Source: Rhodospirillaceae bacterium
Lineage (GTDB): Bacteria; Pseudomonadota; Alphaproteobacteria; CADEGL01
Direction: 5' to 3'
Assembly (NCBI GenBank): GCA_018699755.1
Contig: JABIRQ010000391.1
Coordinates: 1 to 11,027 of the forward strand
DNA: 11,027 nt
The notes beneath the pieces are model-generated. The model was given only the letters and a program-made list of their open reading frames with translations. It did not search any database and had not been told where the DNA came from. Position numbers and translations under genes: made by a program. This document shows, piece after piece, positions 1 to 7,083 of the stretch. Position 1 is the first letter of the stretch. Each line of letters begins with the position of its first letter.

Positions 1-113
1 TAGTTCAGGTTCGCCGGGTCGGTGAGGATCAGGACGTCGAGCCCGCCCTTCGCCATGCGCGCCTTCACGCGGGTGATACGGTCCCGGTATTCGGCCCTCT
101 CGAACACGGCCAT
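1..113 (-). CDS. M24-family hydrolase, second copy (N-terminal fragment, runs off window)
   Basis: Only the first 37 codons are inside the window, read on the minus strand from ATG at 113. The peptide begins MAVFERAEYRDRI and contains DVLILTDPANLN. I counted 23 of 37 residues identical to the start of the neighbouring M24 protein (140-1315), so this is a tandem paralogue. This part corresponds to the creatinase-type N-terminal domain, not the catalytic pita-bread domain, so nothing can be said about its active site. A purine-rich stretch (GGAGAGAGGG on the minus strand) precedes the ATG and supports the start. It lies 26 bp downstream of the previous stop and is probably co-transcribed with it and with the Rieske gene. 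Family assignment is by paralogy only. Confidence 0.8.
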   Translation of the reverse strand, partial: MAVFERAEYRDRITRVKARMAKGGLDVLILTDPANLN

Positions 114-139
114 GGCGCACCCTCTCTCCGGCCCGCCCC

Positions 140-1315
140 TCAGTCCTTCTCGAAAAGCTGGCGCGGGAAATCGCAGAAGACCTCCGACCCCGTCTCGGTG
201 ATGCGGAACGACTCGCTGATCTCGATGCCCCAGTTCTGGATCCAAAGGGACGGAATGCAATGCATGGTCATGCCCGGTTGCATCACGGTCTTGTCCTTGG
301 GGCGCAGGCTGATCGTGTGCTCGCCCCAGTCGGGCGGATAGTTCACGCCGATCGAGTAGCCGATGCGCGATTCCTTCTCCAAGCCGTGCTTCGAGATGAC
401 GCCGCGCCAGGCTTCCTCGATCTGTTCCGCCGTCACGCCCGGCTTGGCGAAATCAAGGGCGGCGTTCAGGCCCTCGACCACAACCTTGGCCGTGTCGGAA
501 ACGACCGTCGGCGCCTTGCCGAGATAGACCGTGCGGGCCATCGGGCAGTGGTACTGGTGACGGGTCGTGCCGAGTTCGTAGATCGTGCCCTCGCCGGCGA
601 CGAATTCCTTGTCCGTCCAGGTTAGATGCGGCGCGTTCGAGGCGTCGCCCGTCGGCATGAGCGGTGGCAGAATGCCGGGATAGCCGCCGCCATAGCCGTC
701 GGTCCCGACAACTTCCGCCCGGAAGATCTCGGCGGCCAGGGCGGACTGCTTCATGCCCGGCTCGATCCGGTTGACCGCCAGGCGCATGACCTTTTCCATG
801 ATGCGCGCCGCGTCCCGCATATAGCCGATCTCGCGCTCGGACTTCACGACCCGAACCCAGTTGACCAAGGCGGTCGTATCGACGAAGGAAGCGTTCGGCA
901 GGCCCTTCTCCAACGAGGCTTGGCAGGCCGCTGTGTAGTAGTAGTTGTCCTGCTCGCTCCCCACCGTGCCCTTGTCCCAGCCGCGCTGCTTCAGGAAGTC
1001 GGCGACGAAATCCATCGGATGCCGCTCGGTCGACTGGACGTAGTGATCCGGGTAGCCGACGACATTGGCATGGTCGAGAAAGGCCGTGACATAGGCGCCG
1101 TTGGCGTCCTGGGCCCGGCCGATCCAGACCGGCTCGTCATGGTCCTGGGCCACGACCAGGCATTGGTGGACGTAGAACGACCAGCCGTCGTAACCGGAGA
1201 GGTAGTTCATGTTGGCCGGATCGGTGACGATCAGGACATCGATCCCCTTCTCCGCCATGCTCGCCTTGGTCTTCGAGACCCGGGCCATATATTCGTCGCG
1301 CTCGAAAACGCTCAT
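140..1315 (-). CDS. M24-family hydrolase, creatinase/ectoine hydrolase (DoeA/EutD)-like
   Basis: A 391-residue cytoplasmic protein with the two-domain creatinase architecture: an N-terminal domain (about 1-155) and a C-terminal pita-bread domain (about 160-385). The stretches GYDGWSFYVHQ (about 41-51) and PPDWGEHTISLRP recall ectoine hydrolase DoeA/EutD from memory. His230, in NAPHLTW, aligns with the catalytic His of creatinase. The usual five M24 metal ligands are largely missing: the DxG site reads ELG (Glu247), the second Asp site reads Pro in HCPMART, and the first late Glu is Ile in HCIPSL. A metal-independent C-N hydrolase is therefore more likely than a peptidase. The start at 1315 is chosen because GGAGG lies 5 nt upstream and the paralogue starts at the same residue; an in-frame ATG at 1327 is the alternative. 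It follows the Rieske gene by about 64 bp. The substrate is unproven: no deacetylase or other ectoine-pathway partner is in the window. Confidence 0.82.
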   Translation of the reverse strand: MSVFERDEYMARVSKTKASMAEKGIDVLIVTDPANMNYLSGYDGWSFYVHQCLVVAQDHDEPVWIGRAQDANGAYVTAFLDHANVVGYPDHYVQSTERHPMDFVADFLKQRGWDKGTVGSEQDNYYYTAACQASLEKGLPNASFVDTTALVNWVRVVKSEREIGYMRDAARIMEKVMRLAVNRIEPGMKQSALAAEIFRAEVVGTDGYGGGYPGILPPLMPTGDASNAPHLTWTDKEFVAGEGTIYELGTTRHQYHCPMARTVYLGKAPTVVSDTAKVVVEGLNAALDFAKPGVTAEQIEEAWRGVISKHGLEKESRIGYSIGVNYPPDWGEHTISLRPKDKTVMQPGMTMHCIPSLWIQNWGIEISESFRITETGSEVFCDFPRQLFEKD

Positions 1316-1318
1316 GCT

Positions 1319-1325
1319 CCCCTCC
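1319..1325 (-). promoter_or_regulatory. Shine-Dalgarno that decides the M24 start
   Basis: GGAGGGG on the minus strand, with its GGAGG core 5 nt before the ATG at 1315. It overlaps the upstream in-frame ATG (1327), which itself lacks as good a site. This favours translation from 1315, matching the N-terminus of the paralogue at 113. Confidence 0.5.
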
Positions 1326-1379
1326 ATGCGTCGGCCGCCCCGGTTCCGGGCCGCGGCCGGTTGTCAGCTTTTCGGTTGG

Positions 1380-2588
1380 CTATTCGCGGATGCCGCGGCC
1401 GGCGGGCGTATCCTCGCCCAGGACCCGGTCGAGGACCCAGTTGTCGATGGTATGTACCAGCGGCTCCATGAAGGAGAGTCGTCCAGGTCGCGCCAACGGG
1501 GAATTGATGCCCCGCTGCTGGATCTCCGAGATGGTGTTGTCCTCCATCGCCGTCTGGTCCCAGCGGCCATAGTATTTCTTCACGACCTCGTCGAAATCGT
1601 CGCGTTCGACCGTTTTCTTGGGGAAAACCGCGCCATGGATCAGGTCCATCTTGTGCGGACCCTTGGGATGCACCTCCAGGTACCACATGCAATCCGAGGT
1701 GCAGCAGAACATGGTCGAAGGGTAGATCAGCGGGTAGTACGACCCGGCGCCGGCCTTGGCATCCAGGGTTTCGATCTCGGGAAAGCCCGTGTCGCCGGGC
1801 ATCAGGGCGCGGCTGCCGGCTTGCTCGGTGTAGAGATAGACGAACTCGCCATCGACCGCCTGCGACGATTCGCGCTTCTTCTTGGCCTTGTGCTTGGAGA
1901 TCGAACCGCCATGGACCATGGGGATGTGATAGGCCTCCATGGCGTTTTCCACGAAGATCTTCCAATTGCAGTCGATGGGAAAAACCACGCGGCGCGTGGT
2001 CACCATGTCTTCCATCTCGTGGCTCGTCAGCATGCCGTCGAGATCGCCGATGAAGTCCTTAAGCGGCCCGGCATCGGGATCGAAATTGATGAACATGAAG
2101 CTGGCCCAGGTCTCCAACCGCACGGGGATGAGGCCGTAATCGGCGCGGTCGAAGCCCTTGGTCTCCTCCATGTCCGGCGCGCCGGTCAGGCTGCCGTCGA
2201 GGCCATAGGTCCAGCCGTGATAGGGACATTGGATCGCCCGGCAGTTGCCATCGCCCTCGAGCAATTGCGCGCCCCGGTGGCGGCAGGTGTTGGCAAAGGC
2301 ACGGACCTCGCCCGCACGGTTGCGCAGGATGACGACGGGCACCCCCGCGAAGTCGAAGGACGTATAGTCTCCCGGATTGGGGAGCTGATCGGTGCGGCCG
2401 ACGAAGTTCCAGATCTTCATGAAGATCGTCTCGACCTCGCGCCGATAGAAGGCGTCGCTGGTGTAGCACCAGGGCGGCATCGTCTCGGCCTCGGCCATCG
2501 GCCTGCGGCACGCCTCGTAGAGCTTGGGATCGAAAATATCGACGTCGATGCTGTCCCAGGCATCGTAGACCTGTGCCGGCATGGCCAT
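1380..2588 (-). CDS. Rieske non-haem iron oxygenase, alpha subunit
   Basis: A 402-residue oxygenase component of a Rieske mono- or dioxygenase. The [2Fe-2S] site is CxH-16-CxxH: Cys102, His104, Cys121, His124. The mononuclear iron site is His221 and His226 in NAMEAYHIPMVH, with Asp350 in the MEDN segment as probable third ligand. The acidic residue bridging the two centres is Glu218 where most family members have Asp; as I recall, carnitine oxygenase CntA shares this. Length and the EDNTISEIQQRG segment fit the quaternary-amine/aromatic-hydroxylating alpha subunits. A stachydrine, carnitine or betaine-like N-demethylase is a reasonable guess, but the substrate is not readable from sequence. 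GGGGGAAG precedes the ATG at 2588 (a second ATG lies at 2582). It is the first gene of the minus-strand unit. No electron-transfer reductase is in the window, so one must be encoded elsewhere. Confidence 0.9.
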   Translation of the reverse strand: MAMPAQVYDAWDSIDVDIFDPKLYEACRRPMAEAETMPPWCYTSDAFYRREVETIFMKIWNFVGRTDQLPNPGDYTSFDFAGVPVVILRNRAGEVRAFANTCRHRGAQLLEGDGNCRAIQCPYHGWTYGLDGSLTGAPDMEETKGFDRADYGLIPVRLETWASFMFINFDPDAGPLKDFIGDLDGMLTSHEMEDMVTTRRVVFPIDCNWKIFVENAMEAYHIPMVHGGSISKHKAKKKRESSQAVDGEFVYLYTEQAGSRALMPGDTGFPEIETLDAKAGAGSYYPLIYPSTMFCCTSDCMWYLEVHPKGPHKMDLIHGAVFPKKTVERDDFDEVVKKYYGRWDQTAMEDNTISEIQQRGINSPLARPGRLSFMEPLVHTIDNWVLDRVLGEDTPAGRGIRE

Positions 2589-2753
2589 GGCGCCGTCTTC
2601 CCCCTCTTAAATCGTCGATCGAAACCTGTCTGCACGTTAGCAAAGCGCGAATGGCGCGCCTATAGCCGCATGGCGACGTTGTATGGCTTTCGAGATGACG
2701 TCGGCGGTGCATTTTTCATACTAAGGCGAGTTCCGGGTTGACGGTTGAACCGG

Positions 2754-2765
2754 ATTGCATGCAAT
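2754..2765. promoter_or_regulatory. Perfect 12-bp palindrome, candidate regulator operator
   Basis: ATTGCATGCAAT is its own reverse complement. It begins 10 bp after a TTGACG box, so a bound protein would block or overlap a promoter there. The TTGnnnnCAA form resembles operators of many GntR/FCD repressors, and a GntR/FCD gene lies in the adjacent plus-strand unit. A second related element, TGTCTACA, starts 3 bp further on. Assignment as the operator of the local regulator is inference. Confidence 0.45.
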
Positions 2766-2813
2766 TTTGTCTACATTGATCGATACTCAATTCGACGCGC
2801 GGACAGCGCGATT

Positions 2814-2847
2814 GGCTTCCGCGATCAACTCGACGATCGCGGAAGCC
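2814..2847. repeat. Perfect 13-bp inverted repeat with 8-nt loop, upstream of monooxygenase 1
   Basis: Left arm GGCTTCCGCGATC (2814-2826), loop AACTCGAC, right arm GATCGCGGAAGCC (2835-2847), with no mismatch. No T-tract follows, so it is not an intrinsic terminator for the plus strand. It lies 67 bp before the start of monooxygenase 1, either in its mRNA leader or as a DNA operator. Confidence 0.6.
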
Positions 2848-2914
2848 GGATTGCCTATCGCGCCCTCTACCGGATCCTGTTCGACACCAAGGTTAAACAT
2901 AAGGAAACGCCAGC

Positions 2915-4024
2915 ATGAAATTCGATCTCTTCAATCTGATGCAGAAGCGCGACGAATCGTGGAAAGACACGGATGTCTTCGACGACGTGAAGGATCAAAT
3001 CATGCTCGCCGAGGAAACCGGGATGGAGACCGCATGGTTCGCGGAGCACCATTTCAACAATTACAGCCTCTGCCCCTCGCCCCTGATGGCGGCGGCCTGG
3101 GCGGCGGGCTTCACGTCGAAAATCCGGGTCGGCTCGGCGGTGCTCGTCCTGCCGCTCTACAATCCGATGCGCGTGGCCCAGGAAATCGCCATGGTCGACA
3201 CCGTATCGAACGGGCGCTTCGTGCTCGGCGTTGGCTCCGGCTATCAGGAATACGAGTTCGTGCGTTTCGGCACGAAACTGTCGGCCAATATCGAGACGAC
3301 GATGGAAATTCTCGACATCATCGAACTCGCCCTGACCCAGGCCGTCTTCAAATATGACGGCAAGCATTTCCAGATTCCGGAAACCCAGATCGCCATCAAG
3401 TCGGTCCAGAAGCCGATGCCGGAAACCTGGGTCGCCGGCCTGCTGAACGTTCCCACCATGCAGGAACGGGTCGCGCGCAGCGGCTATGTGCCTTTCCTGA
3501 CGCCGAGTTGGAGCCCGATCGAATCCCTGAACCGGGTTCACGAAACCTATGGCTCGATCTACGAGCGGATCGGCAAGGATCCGGCGAAACAGCCGCTTTC
3601 CATCATGCGCTTCACCCATATCACCGACAGCAAGGACGAGGCGCGCGACGCCGCCGAACGGGCCCGCTATTCCTCGCGCGTGTCCCTGGCCCTGCGCCTG
3701 AAATACGAGAAGTTCAACGGTATCTACGTCGAGGAGGCGCCGGCCCAGGACGAGCCTTCGCTCGACGAGATGGTGGACAACTACCTGATCGGCGATTCGG
3801 AGACGGTGATCGAGAAGATCCTGCACGATCACGAAGTGCTCGGGCACAGCCATGTCGCTTTCAACCTGCAGCTCGGCGGCGTGCCGCACGACCGGGTCAT
3901 GAAGACACTCGAAAAGCTTGGCAGCGACGTGATCCCGGGCGTGAAAAAGGCCCTCAAAGAACGCGGAGCCGACGAAGCGCCGGTGATCCGTCAGCAGCCG
4001 CAGTTCGCCCAGGCCGCGGAGTAG
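2915..4024 (+). CDS. LuxA-like (LLM class) flavin-dependent monooxygenase 1
   Basis: A 369-residue soluble TIM-barrel protein of the bacterial luciferase superfamily. These enzymes use reduced FMN supplied by a separate reductase, plus O2, to oxidise small organic substrates. The family pattern is clear: FAEHHF at 42-47 matches the catalytic-loop EHHF of luciferase alpha, followed by the IRVGSAVLVLPLYNPMR strand, GRFVLGVGSGYQEYEF, and a C-terminal IGDSETVIEKIL segment like the flavin phosphate-binding end of LuxA. Glu44, His45 and His46 are all retained. It is 62% identical (37/60 counted) to monooxygenase 3 over the first 60 residues, and both end in PQxAQAAE. It is the first gene of the plus-strand unit, with AAGGAAA about 8 nt before the ATG. 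Substrate unknown; the oxidoreductase family is near certain. Confidence 0.92.
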   Translation: MKFDLFNLMQKRDESWKDTDVFDDVKDQIMLAEETGMETAWFAEHHFNNYSLCPSPLMAAAWAAGFTSKIRVGSAVLVLPLYNPMRVAQEIAMVDTVSNGRFVLGVGSGYQEYEFVRFGTKLSANIETTMEILDIIELALTQAVFKYDGKHFQIPETQIAIKSVQKPMPETWVAGLLNVPTMQERVARSGYVPFLTPSWSPIESLNRVHETYGSIYERIGKDPAKQPLSIMRFTHITDSKDEARDAAERARYSSRVSLALRLKYEKFNGIYVEEAPAQDEPSLDEMVDNYLIGDSETVIEKILHDHEVLGHSHVAFNLQLGGVPHDRVMKTLEKLGSDVIPGVKKALKERGADEAPVIRQQPQFAQAAE

Positions 4025-4033
4025 CGTCGTCGC

Positions 4034-4068
4034 GACGGCCCCCGTGCCGAATACCCGCGGGGACCGTC
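4034..4068 (+). repeat. Intercistronic hairpin between monooxygenase 1 and GntR gene
   Basis: Left arm GACGGCCCCCG (4034-4044) pairs with right arm CGGGGACCGTC (4058-4068), with one C-A mismatch and a 13-nt loop. It begins 10 bp after the monooxygenase 1 stop. No run of T follows, so a Rho-independent terminator is unlikely. An mRNA-stabilising or processing hairpin, or a partial attenuator, fits better. It swallows a possible GTG start at 4044, which argues for a later GntR start. Confidence 0.5.
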
Positions 4069-4094
4069 CACTTCGACAGGGAAGCGAGTCTGCC

Positions 4095-4829
4095 GTGAGC
4101 GTCGATACCATGCAGATCGGAGCACCCGCCAATCGCGCTTCGTCCAAGCGGCGCACGGCGGACGAGCTATACGAACGGCTGCGTTGGATGGCGATGACCT
4201 GCCAGATTCGGCCCGGCGAACGAATCAACGAACTCGACCTCGCGCGCCGCTTCCAGGTCAGCCGGACGCCGTTGCGCGAGGCCCTCAACCGGCTCGTCGC
4301 GGAAGAGTTGCTGAGCTACGCCCCCAATCTCGGTTTCGAGCGCAGGCCCCTCAACCTGGACGAACTGGTCGATCTCTACGAACTCCGTTCGGTCGTCGAG
4401 GTCGCCGCGATCCGGCGTGCCGTCGAACGCGCCGAGGACGACGAAATTGCGCGGGTGCGCGCCGCCTGGGACGGGCTTGCCGATCGCCGGCCGTTTACCG
4501 CCGAGGAGGAGGTTCTTCACGACGAGCGCTTTCACGAAGGGCTCGTCGCCCTTTCCGGCAACCGGGAAGCGTTGCGCATCGTGAAATCGATAAACACGCG
4601 CATTCATTTCGTCCGGCTCGTCGCGCTCGGTCGCCAGGAGGCGCTCGAAGCGACCTATGGCGAACACGACTGCATCCTCGACGCCCTGGCGGCGCGCGAC
4701 GCGGACGCCGCCGCCCGACTCTTGGCCGCGCATCTCGATCAGCGCATGGACACGCTGATGGACCTGCTCAAGGAAGGTGCGGCCCGCATCTTCGTTGGTA
4801 GGCGCGTGACAGGACGAGAGGCCGGATGA
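4095..4829 (+). CDS. GntR-family transcriptional regulator, FCD subfamily
   Basis: A 244-residue DNA-binding regulator. An N-terminal winged helix-turn-helix (about 22-85) carries the GntR signature VSRTPLREALNRLVAEELL. A C-terminal helical FCD ligand domain (about 90-225) follows. The FCD metal-site residues are all visible with family spacing: Asp143 and His147 (DERFH), His191 and His213. Such domains usually bind a small carboxylic acid through a divalent metal, so an acidic pathway intermediate is the likely inducer. GTG at 4095 is chosen because AGGGAAG lies about 10 nt upstream and it avoids the hairpin; GTG 4044 and ATG 4110 are in-frame alternatives. It sits inside the plus-strand unit, 70 bp after monooxygenase 1, and its TGA overlaps the ATG of monooxygenase 2. 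A local autoregulator acting at the 2754-2765 palindrome is inferred. Confidence 0.9.
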   Translation: MSVDTMQIGAPANRASSKRRTADELYERLRWMAMTCQIRPGERINELDLARRFQVSRTPLREALNRLVAEELLSYAPNLGFERRPLNLDELVDLYELRSVVEVAAIRRAVERAEDDEIARVRAAWDGLADRRPFTAEEEVLHDERFHEGLVALSGNREALRIVKSINTRIHFVRLVALGRQEALEATYGEHDCILDALAARDADAAARLLAAHLDQRMDTLMDLLKEGAARIFVGRRVTGREAG

Positions 4830-5923
4830 GCAGGCCCGACCATATCCATTTCGGCTATACGGTGGCTCCGGTCGACCGGGCCGGCTCGGACGACGACGCG
4901 CTCTACCGCGAATGCCTGGCCGATTGCGAGTACGGCCATGCGCTCGGCTATGACAGCGCCTGGTTCCTGGAGCATCACTTCACGGATTATTTCCCGACGC
5001 CGAGCCCCCTGCTGTTCATGGCCCATGTCGCGGCGCGGGTGCCGGGCCTTTCGCTCGGCACGGCTGTCCTGGTGACGCCCTGGTATCACCCCCTGCGCTT
5101 CGCCGAAGAGGTCGCGATGCTGAGCCTGCTGAGCGAGCAGCCGCTTCATCTCGGCATCGGGCGCGGCACGGCCAAGCTGGAATACGACGCCTGGGGCGTG
5201 GACATGGAAGAGGCACGCGAGCGCTTCGCCGAATGCCTCGAAATCACCCGCCTCGCCCACGCCGGAAAGCCGTTCCGGTTCGAAGGCAAGCATTTTCGGA
5301 TGGGCCGGGAAGTGCCGATGCGCCCCGCGCCCCATGCCGAACGGATCAACTTCTATGGTGCGATCGGCAGTCCGGGTAGCGCCGAAATCATGGCCGATCT
5401 CGACCTCCCGCCCATGGTCGTCGCCAATTTCCCCCACCATATCCAGGCGCAGGTGATCGAAGCCTGGGAGAATAGGACCCGCGCGCGTGGCGGCGCGCTC
5501 GATCGGGACCGGCCGATCATGGTGCAGGCCTGGATCGCCGATACGGACGAAGAGGCGCAGGCTCTGGTCCGGCATTGGGCGCAGCCCTTCTTCGCTTTGC
5601 AGGCGCGGCACTACCAACCCGACGAAAGCGCCTATCAGGACATCAAAGGCTACGAGCAGTTCGCCAAGTTCTTCGGCAACCTCAAGCGGATGGCGGATCC
5701 GGAACAGATGGGCCCCTGGGTCGACCTGCAATTCGTCGGCTCGCCGGCCACGGTCAGACGCCAGGTCCAGGCCTATCTCGACATCGGTTTCAACCGCTTC
5801 ATCGTGCAGGTCGCCACCTATGGCGTGCCCCGCGCGGTGCGCCACGGCATGCTCCGGCGCTTCGCGGAGGAGGTCGTGCCGGAATTCACGGATCGGTTCC
5901 AAGATATGAACACGACGGAATAG
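4826..5923 (+). CDS. LuxA-like (LLM class) flavin-dependent monooxygenase 2, divergent member
   Basis: A 365-residue bacterial-luciferase-fold enzyme expected to use reduced FMN and O2. EHHF lies at 49-52 (Glu49, His50, His51), followed by LGTAVLVTPWYHPLRFAEE and GIGRGTAKLEYDAWG. It differs clearly from the other three in the window: its N-terminus is about five residues longer before EHH, the GYQxYEF motif is replaced by GTAKLEYDAWG, and the barrel segment after residue 175 does not follow their VWVAG pattern. A distinct substrate, or a later step in the same pathway, is likely. The ATG overlaps the regulator stop by 4 bp (ATGA), indicating translational coupling. The next gene starts 39 bp downstream. 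It needs an FMN reductase not encoded here. Confidence 0.9.
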   Translation: MSRPDHIHFGYTVAPVDRAGSDDDALYRECLADCEYGHALGYDSAWFLEHHFTDYFPTPSPLLFMAHVAARVPGLSLGTAVLVTPWYHPLRFAEEVAMLSLLSEQPLHLGIGRGTAKLEYDAWGVDMEEARERFAECLEITRLAHAGKPFRFEGKHFRMGREVPMRPAPHAERINFYGAIGSPGSAEIMADLDLPPMVVANFPHHIQAQVIEAWENRTRARGGALDRDRPIMVQAWIADTDEEAQALVRHWAQPFFALQARHYQPDESAYQDIKGYEQFAKFFGNLKRMADPEQMGPWVDLQFVGSPATVRRQVQAYLDIGFNRFIVQVATYGVPRAVRHGMLRRFAEEVVPEFTDRFQDMNTTE

Positions 5924-5962
5924 GCAACCAGAACCAGGCCAGAATCAGAGAGGCATCGCATC

Positions 5963-7072
5963 ATGAAATACGACATCTTCAACCTGACCCAGAAACGCGA
6001 CGACAGCTGGACGGCCAAGCGTGTGCTCAATCACGCGATGGACCAGGTCAAGCTGGCCGACGAGATGGGTTTCGAGACCGCCTGGTTCGCCGAGCATCAT
6101 CTCAGCAACTACTGCCTGATCCCCTCGCCCTTGATGGCTTGCGCCTATCTCGCGCCCGTCACCAAGAACATTCGGCTGGGCGCTGCCGTCGTCGTCGCCC
6201 CGCTCTACAACCCCCTGCGCCTCGTGCAGGAAGTTGCGCTGGTCGATCAACTATCCGACGGGCGGCTCTCGCTGGGCCTCGGCGCGGGCTATCAGGACTA
6301 TGAGTTCGACCGGTTCGGCGTGAAGCTGAAGGACGGCGTCGAGATGACGGTCGAAATGCTCGATATCATCGAATCCGCGCTGACCCGCGATTCCTTCTCC
6401 TATGACGGCAAGCACTTCAAGATTCCGCAGACCCAGATCGCCACCAAGCCAGTGCAGGAACCCCTGCCCGATATCTGGGTCGCCGGCCTGTCGGGGGTCG
6501 AGACCCTGCAGGACCGCATGGTCGCCAGCGGCTATTGCCCCATGCACTCCCCGGCCTGGATGCCGATCGACGTCGTCAAGCGGCCGCGCGCCGGCTACGA
6601 CGAACGCCTGAGGAAGGCCGGCCGCGATCCGGACACCGCGCGATTCGGCGTCCAGCGCTTCATCTATGTCACGGACGACAAGGCCGAGGCCCGCAAGGCG
6701 GCAGAACACGCGCGCTATTCCTCGCGCCTCAGTCAATCCCTGACCAACAACACCTACAAGTTCGACGGCTATTACATCGAAGAGGAGGTCTGCGACTACG
6801 AGCCGTCGATCGAGGACTGCGTGAACAACTACGTCATCGGCTCGGTCGACCACGCGATCGCGACTCTGGTGAACGATTGGGAGACGGTGCGCCCTTCCAA
6901 CATCATCTGCACCCTGCAGCTTGGCGGCGTGCCGGAAGAAAAGGTTATGCGCACCCTCGAACTGCTCGGCTCCGAGATCATACCGGGCGTCGAAAAGGAA
7001 CTCGCCGCCCGCGGCGCGAAGCAGCCCGAGGCCATCGTCACCCGGCCGCAACTCGCCCAGGCGGCGGAGTAG
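5963..7072 (+). CDS. LuxA-like (LLM class) flavin-dependent monooxygenase 3
   Basis: A 369-residue paralogue of monooxygenase 1, identical in length and alignable without gaps over the N-terminal 60 residues. FAEHHL at 42-47 keeps Glu44, His45 and His46; the motif GLGAGYQDYEFDRFG, the PDIWVAG segment and the C-terminal LQLGGVPEEKVMRTLE are shared. Both proteins end in a PQxAQAAE tail. The fold predicts FMNH2- and O2-dependent oxidation of a small molecule. AGAGAGG precedes the ATG. It is the last gene of the plus-strand unit and ends 11 bp from the converging racemase-fold gene, with no room for a terminator of its own. The pair could form homodimers, or a LuxAB-like heterodimer, but both keep the active-site residues that LuxB lost, so both are probably catalytic. 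Confidence 0.92.
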   Translation: MKYDIFNLTQKRDDSWTAKRVLNHAMDQVKLADEMGFETAWFAEHHLSNYCLIPSPLMACAYLAPVTKNIRLGAAVVVAPLYNPLRLVQEVALVDQLSDGRLSLGLGAGYQDYEFDRFGVKLKDGVEMTVEMLDIIESALTRDSFSYDGKHFKIPQTQIATKPVQEPLPDIWVAGLSGVETLQDRMVASGYCPMHSPAWMPIDVVKRPRAGYDERLRKAGRDPDTARFGVQRFIYVTDDKAEARKAAEHARYSSRLSQSLTNNTYKFDGYYIEEEVCDYEPSIEDCVNNYVIGSVDHAIATLVNDWETVRPSNIICTLQLGGVPEEKVMRTLELLGSEIIPGVEKELAARGAKQPEAIVTRPQLAQAAE

Positions 7073-7083
7073 GATATCCGAGC

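Larger units (their letters stand above)
2589..2914. promoter_or_regulatory. Divergent control region between Rieske and monooxygenase 1 genes
   Basis: A 326-bp stretch without a credible gene, more AT-rich than its surroundings in the part near 2700-2800. It separates two divergently read units. It contains a TTGACG box (2738-2743) that could serve as a -35 for the plus-strand unit, a perfect 12-bp palindrome (2754-2765), a TGTCTACA element (2768-2775), a perfect 13-bp inverted repeat (2814-2847), and a 9-bp direct repeat CCGGATTGC at 2750-2758 and 2846-2854. No convincing -10 box could be placed on either strand. AAGGAAA lies just before the ATG at 2915. Confidence 0.6.

Noticed and set aside
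140..1315. M24 protein as a metallopeptidase (Xaa-Pro dipeptidase) or DMSP lyase DddP
   Set aside because: Most metal ligands are substituted, and the sequence stretches recall creatinase/EutD rather than either alternative.
1209..2741. 510-codon plus-strand open frame opposite the Rieske and M24 genes
   Set aside because: It spans two well-supported minus-strand genes and shows only shadow composition.
4044..4094. GTG 4044 as the GntR start
   Set aside because: It has no ribosome site, lies in the 4034-4068 hairpin, and adds 17 residues not typical of the family.
2867..4288. 473-codon minus-strand open frame opposite monooxygenase 1
   Set aside because: Antisense to a clear LLM enzyme, rich in Arg/His/Asp as expected for a GC-rich shadow frame, with no family motif. 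Similar antisense frames at 4739-5902, 6251-7390 and 9084-10415 were rejected for the same reason.
7073..7083. Bidirectional terminator in the convergent gap
   Set aside because: The gap is only 11 bp with no stem or T-tract.
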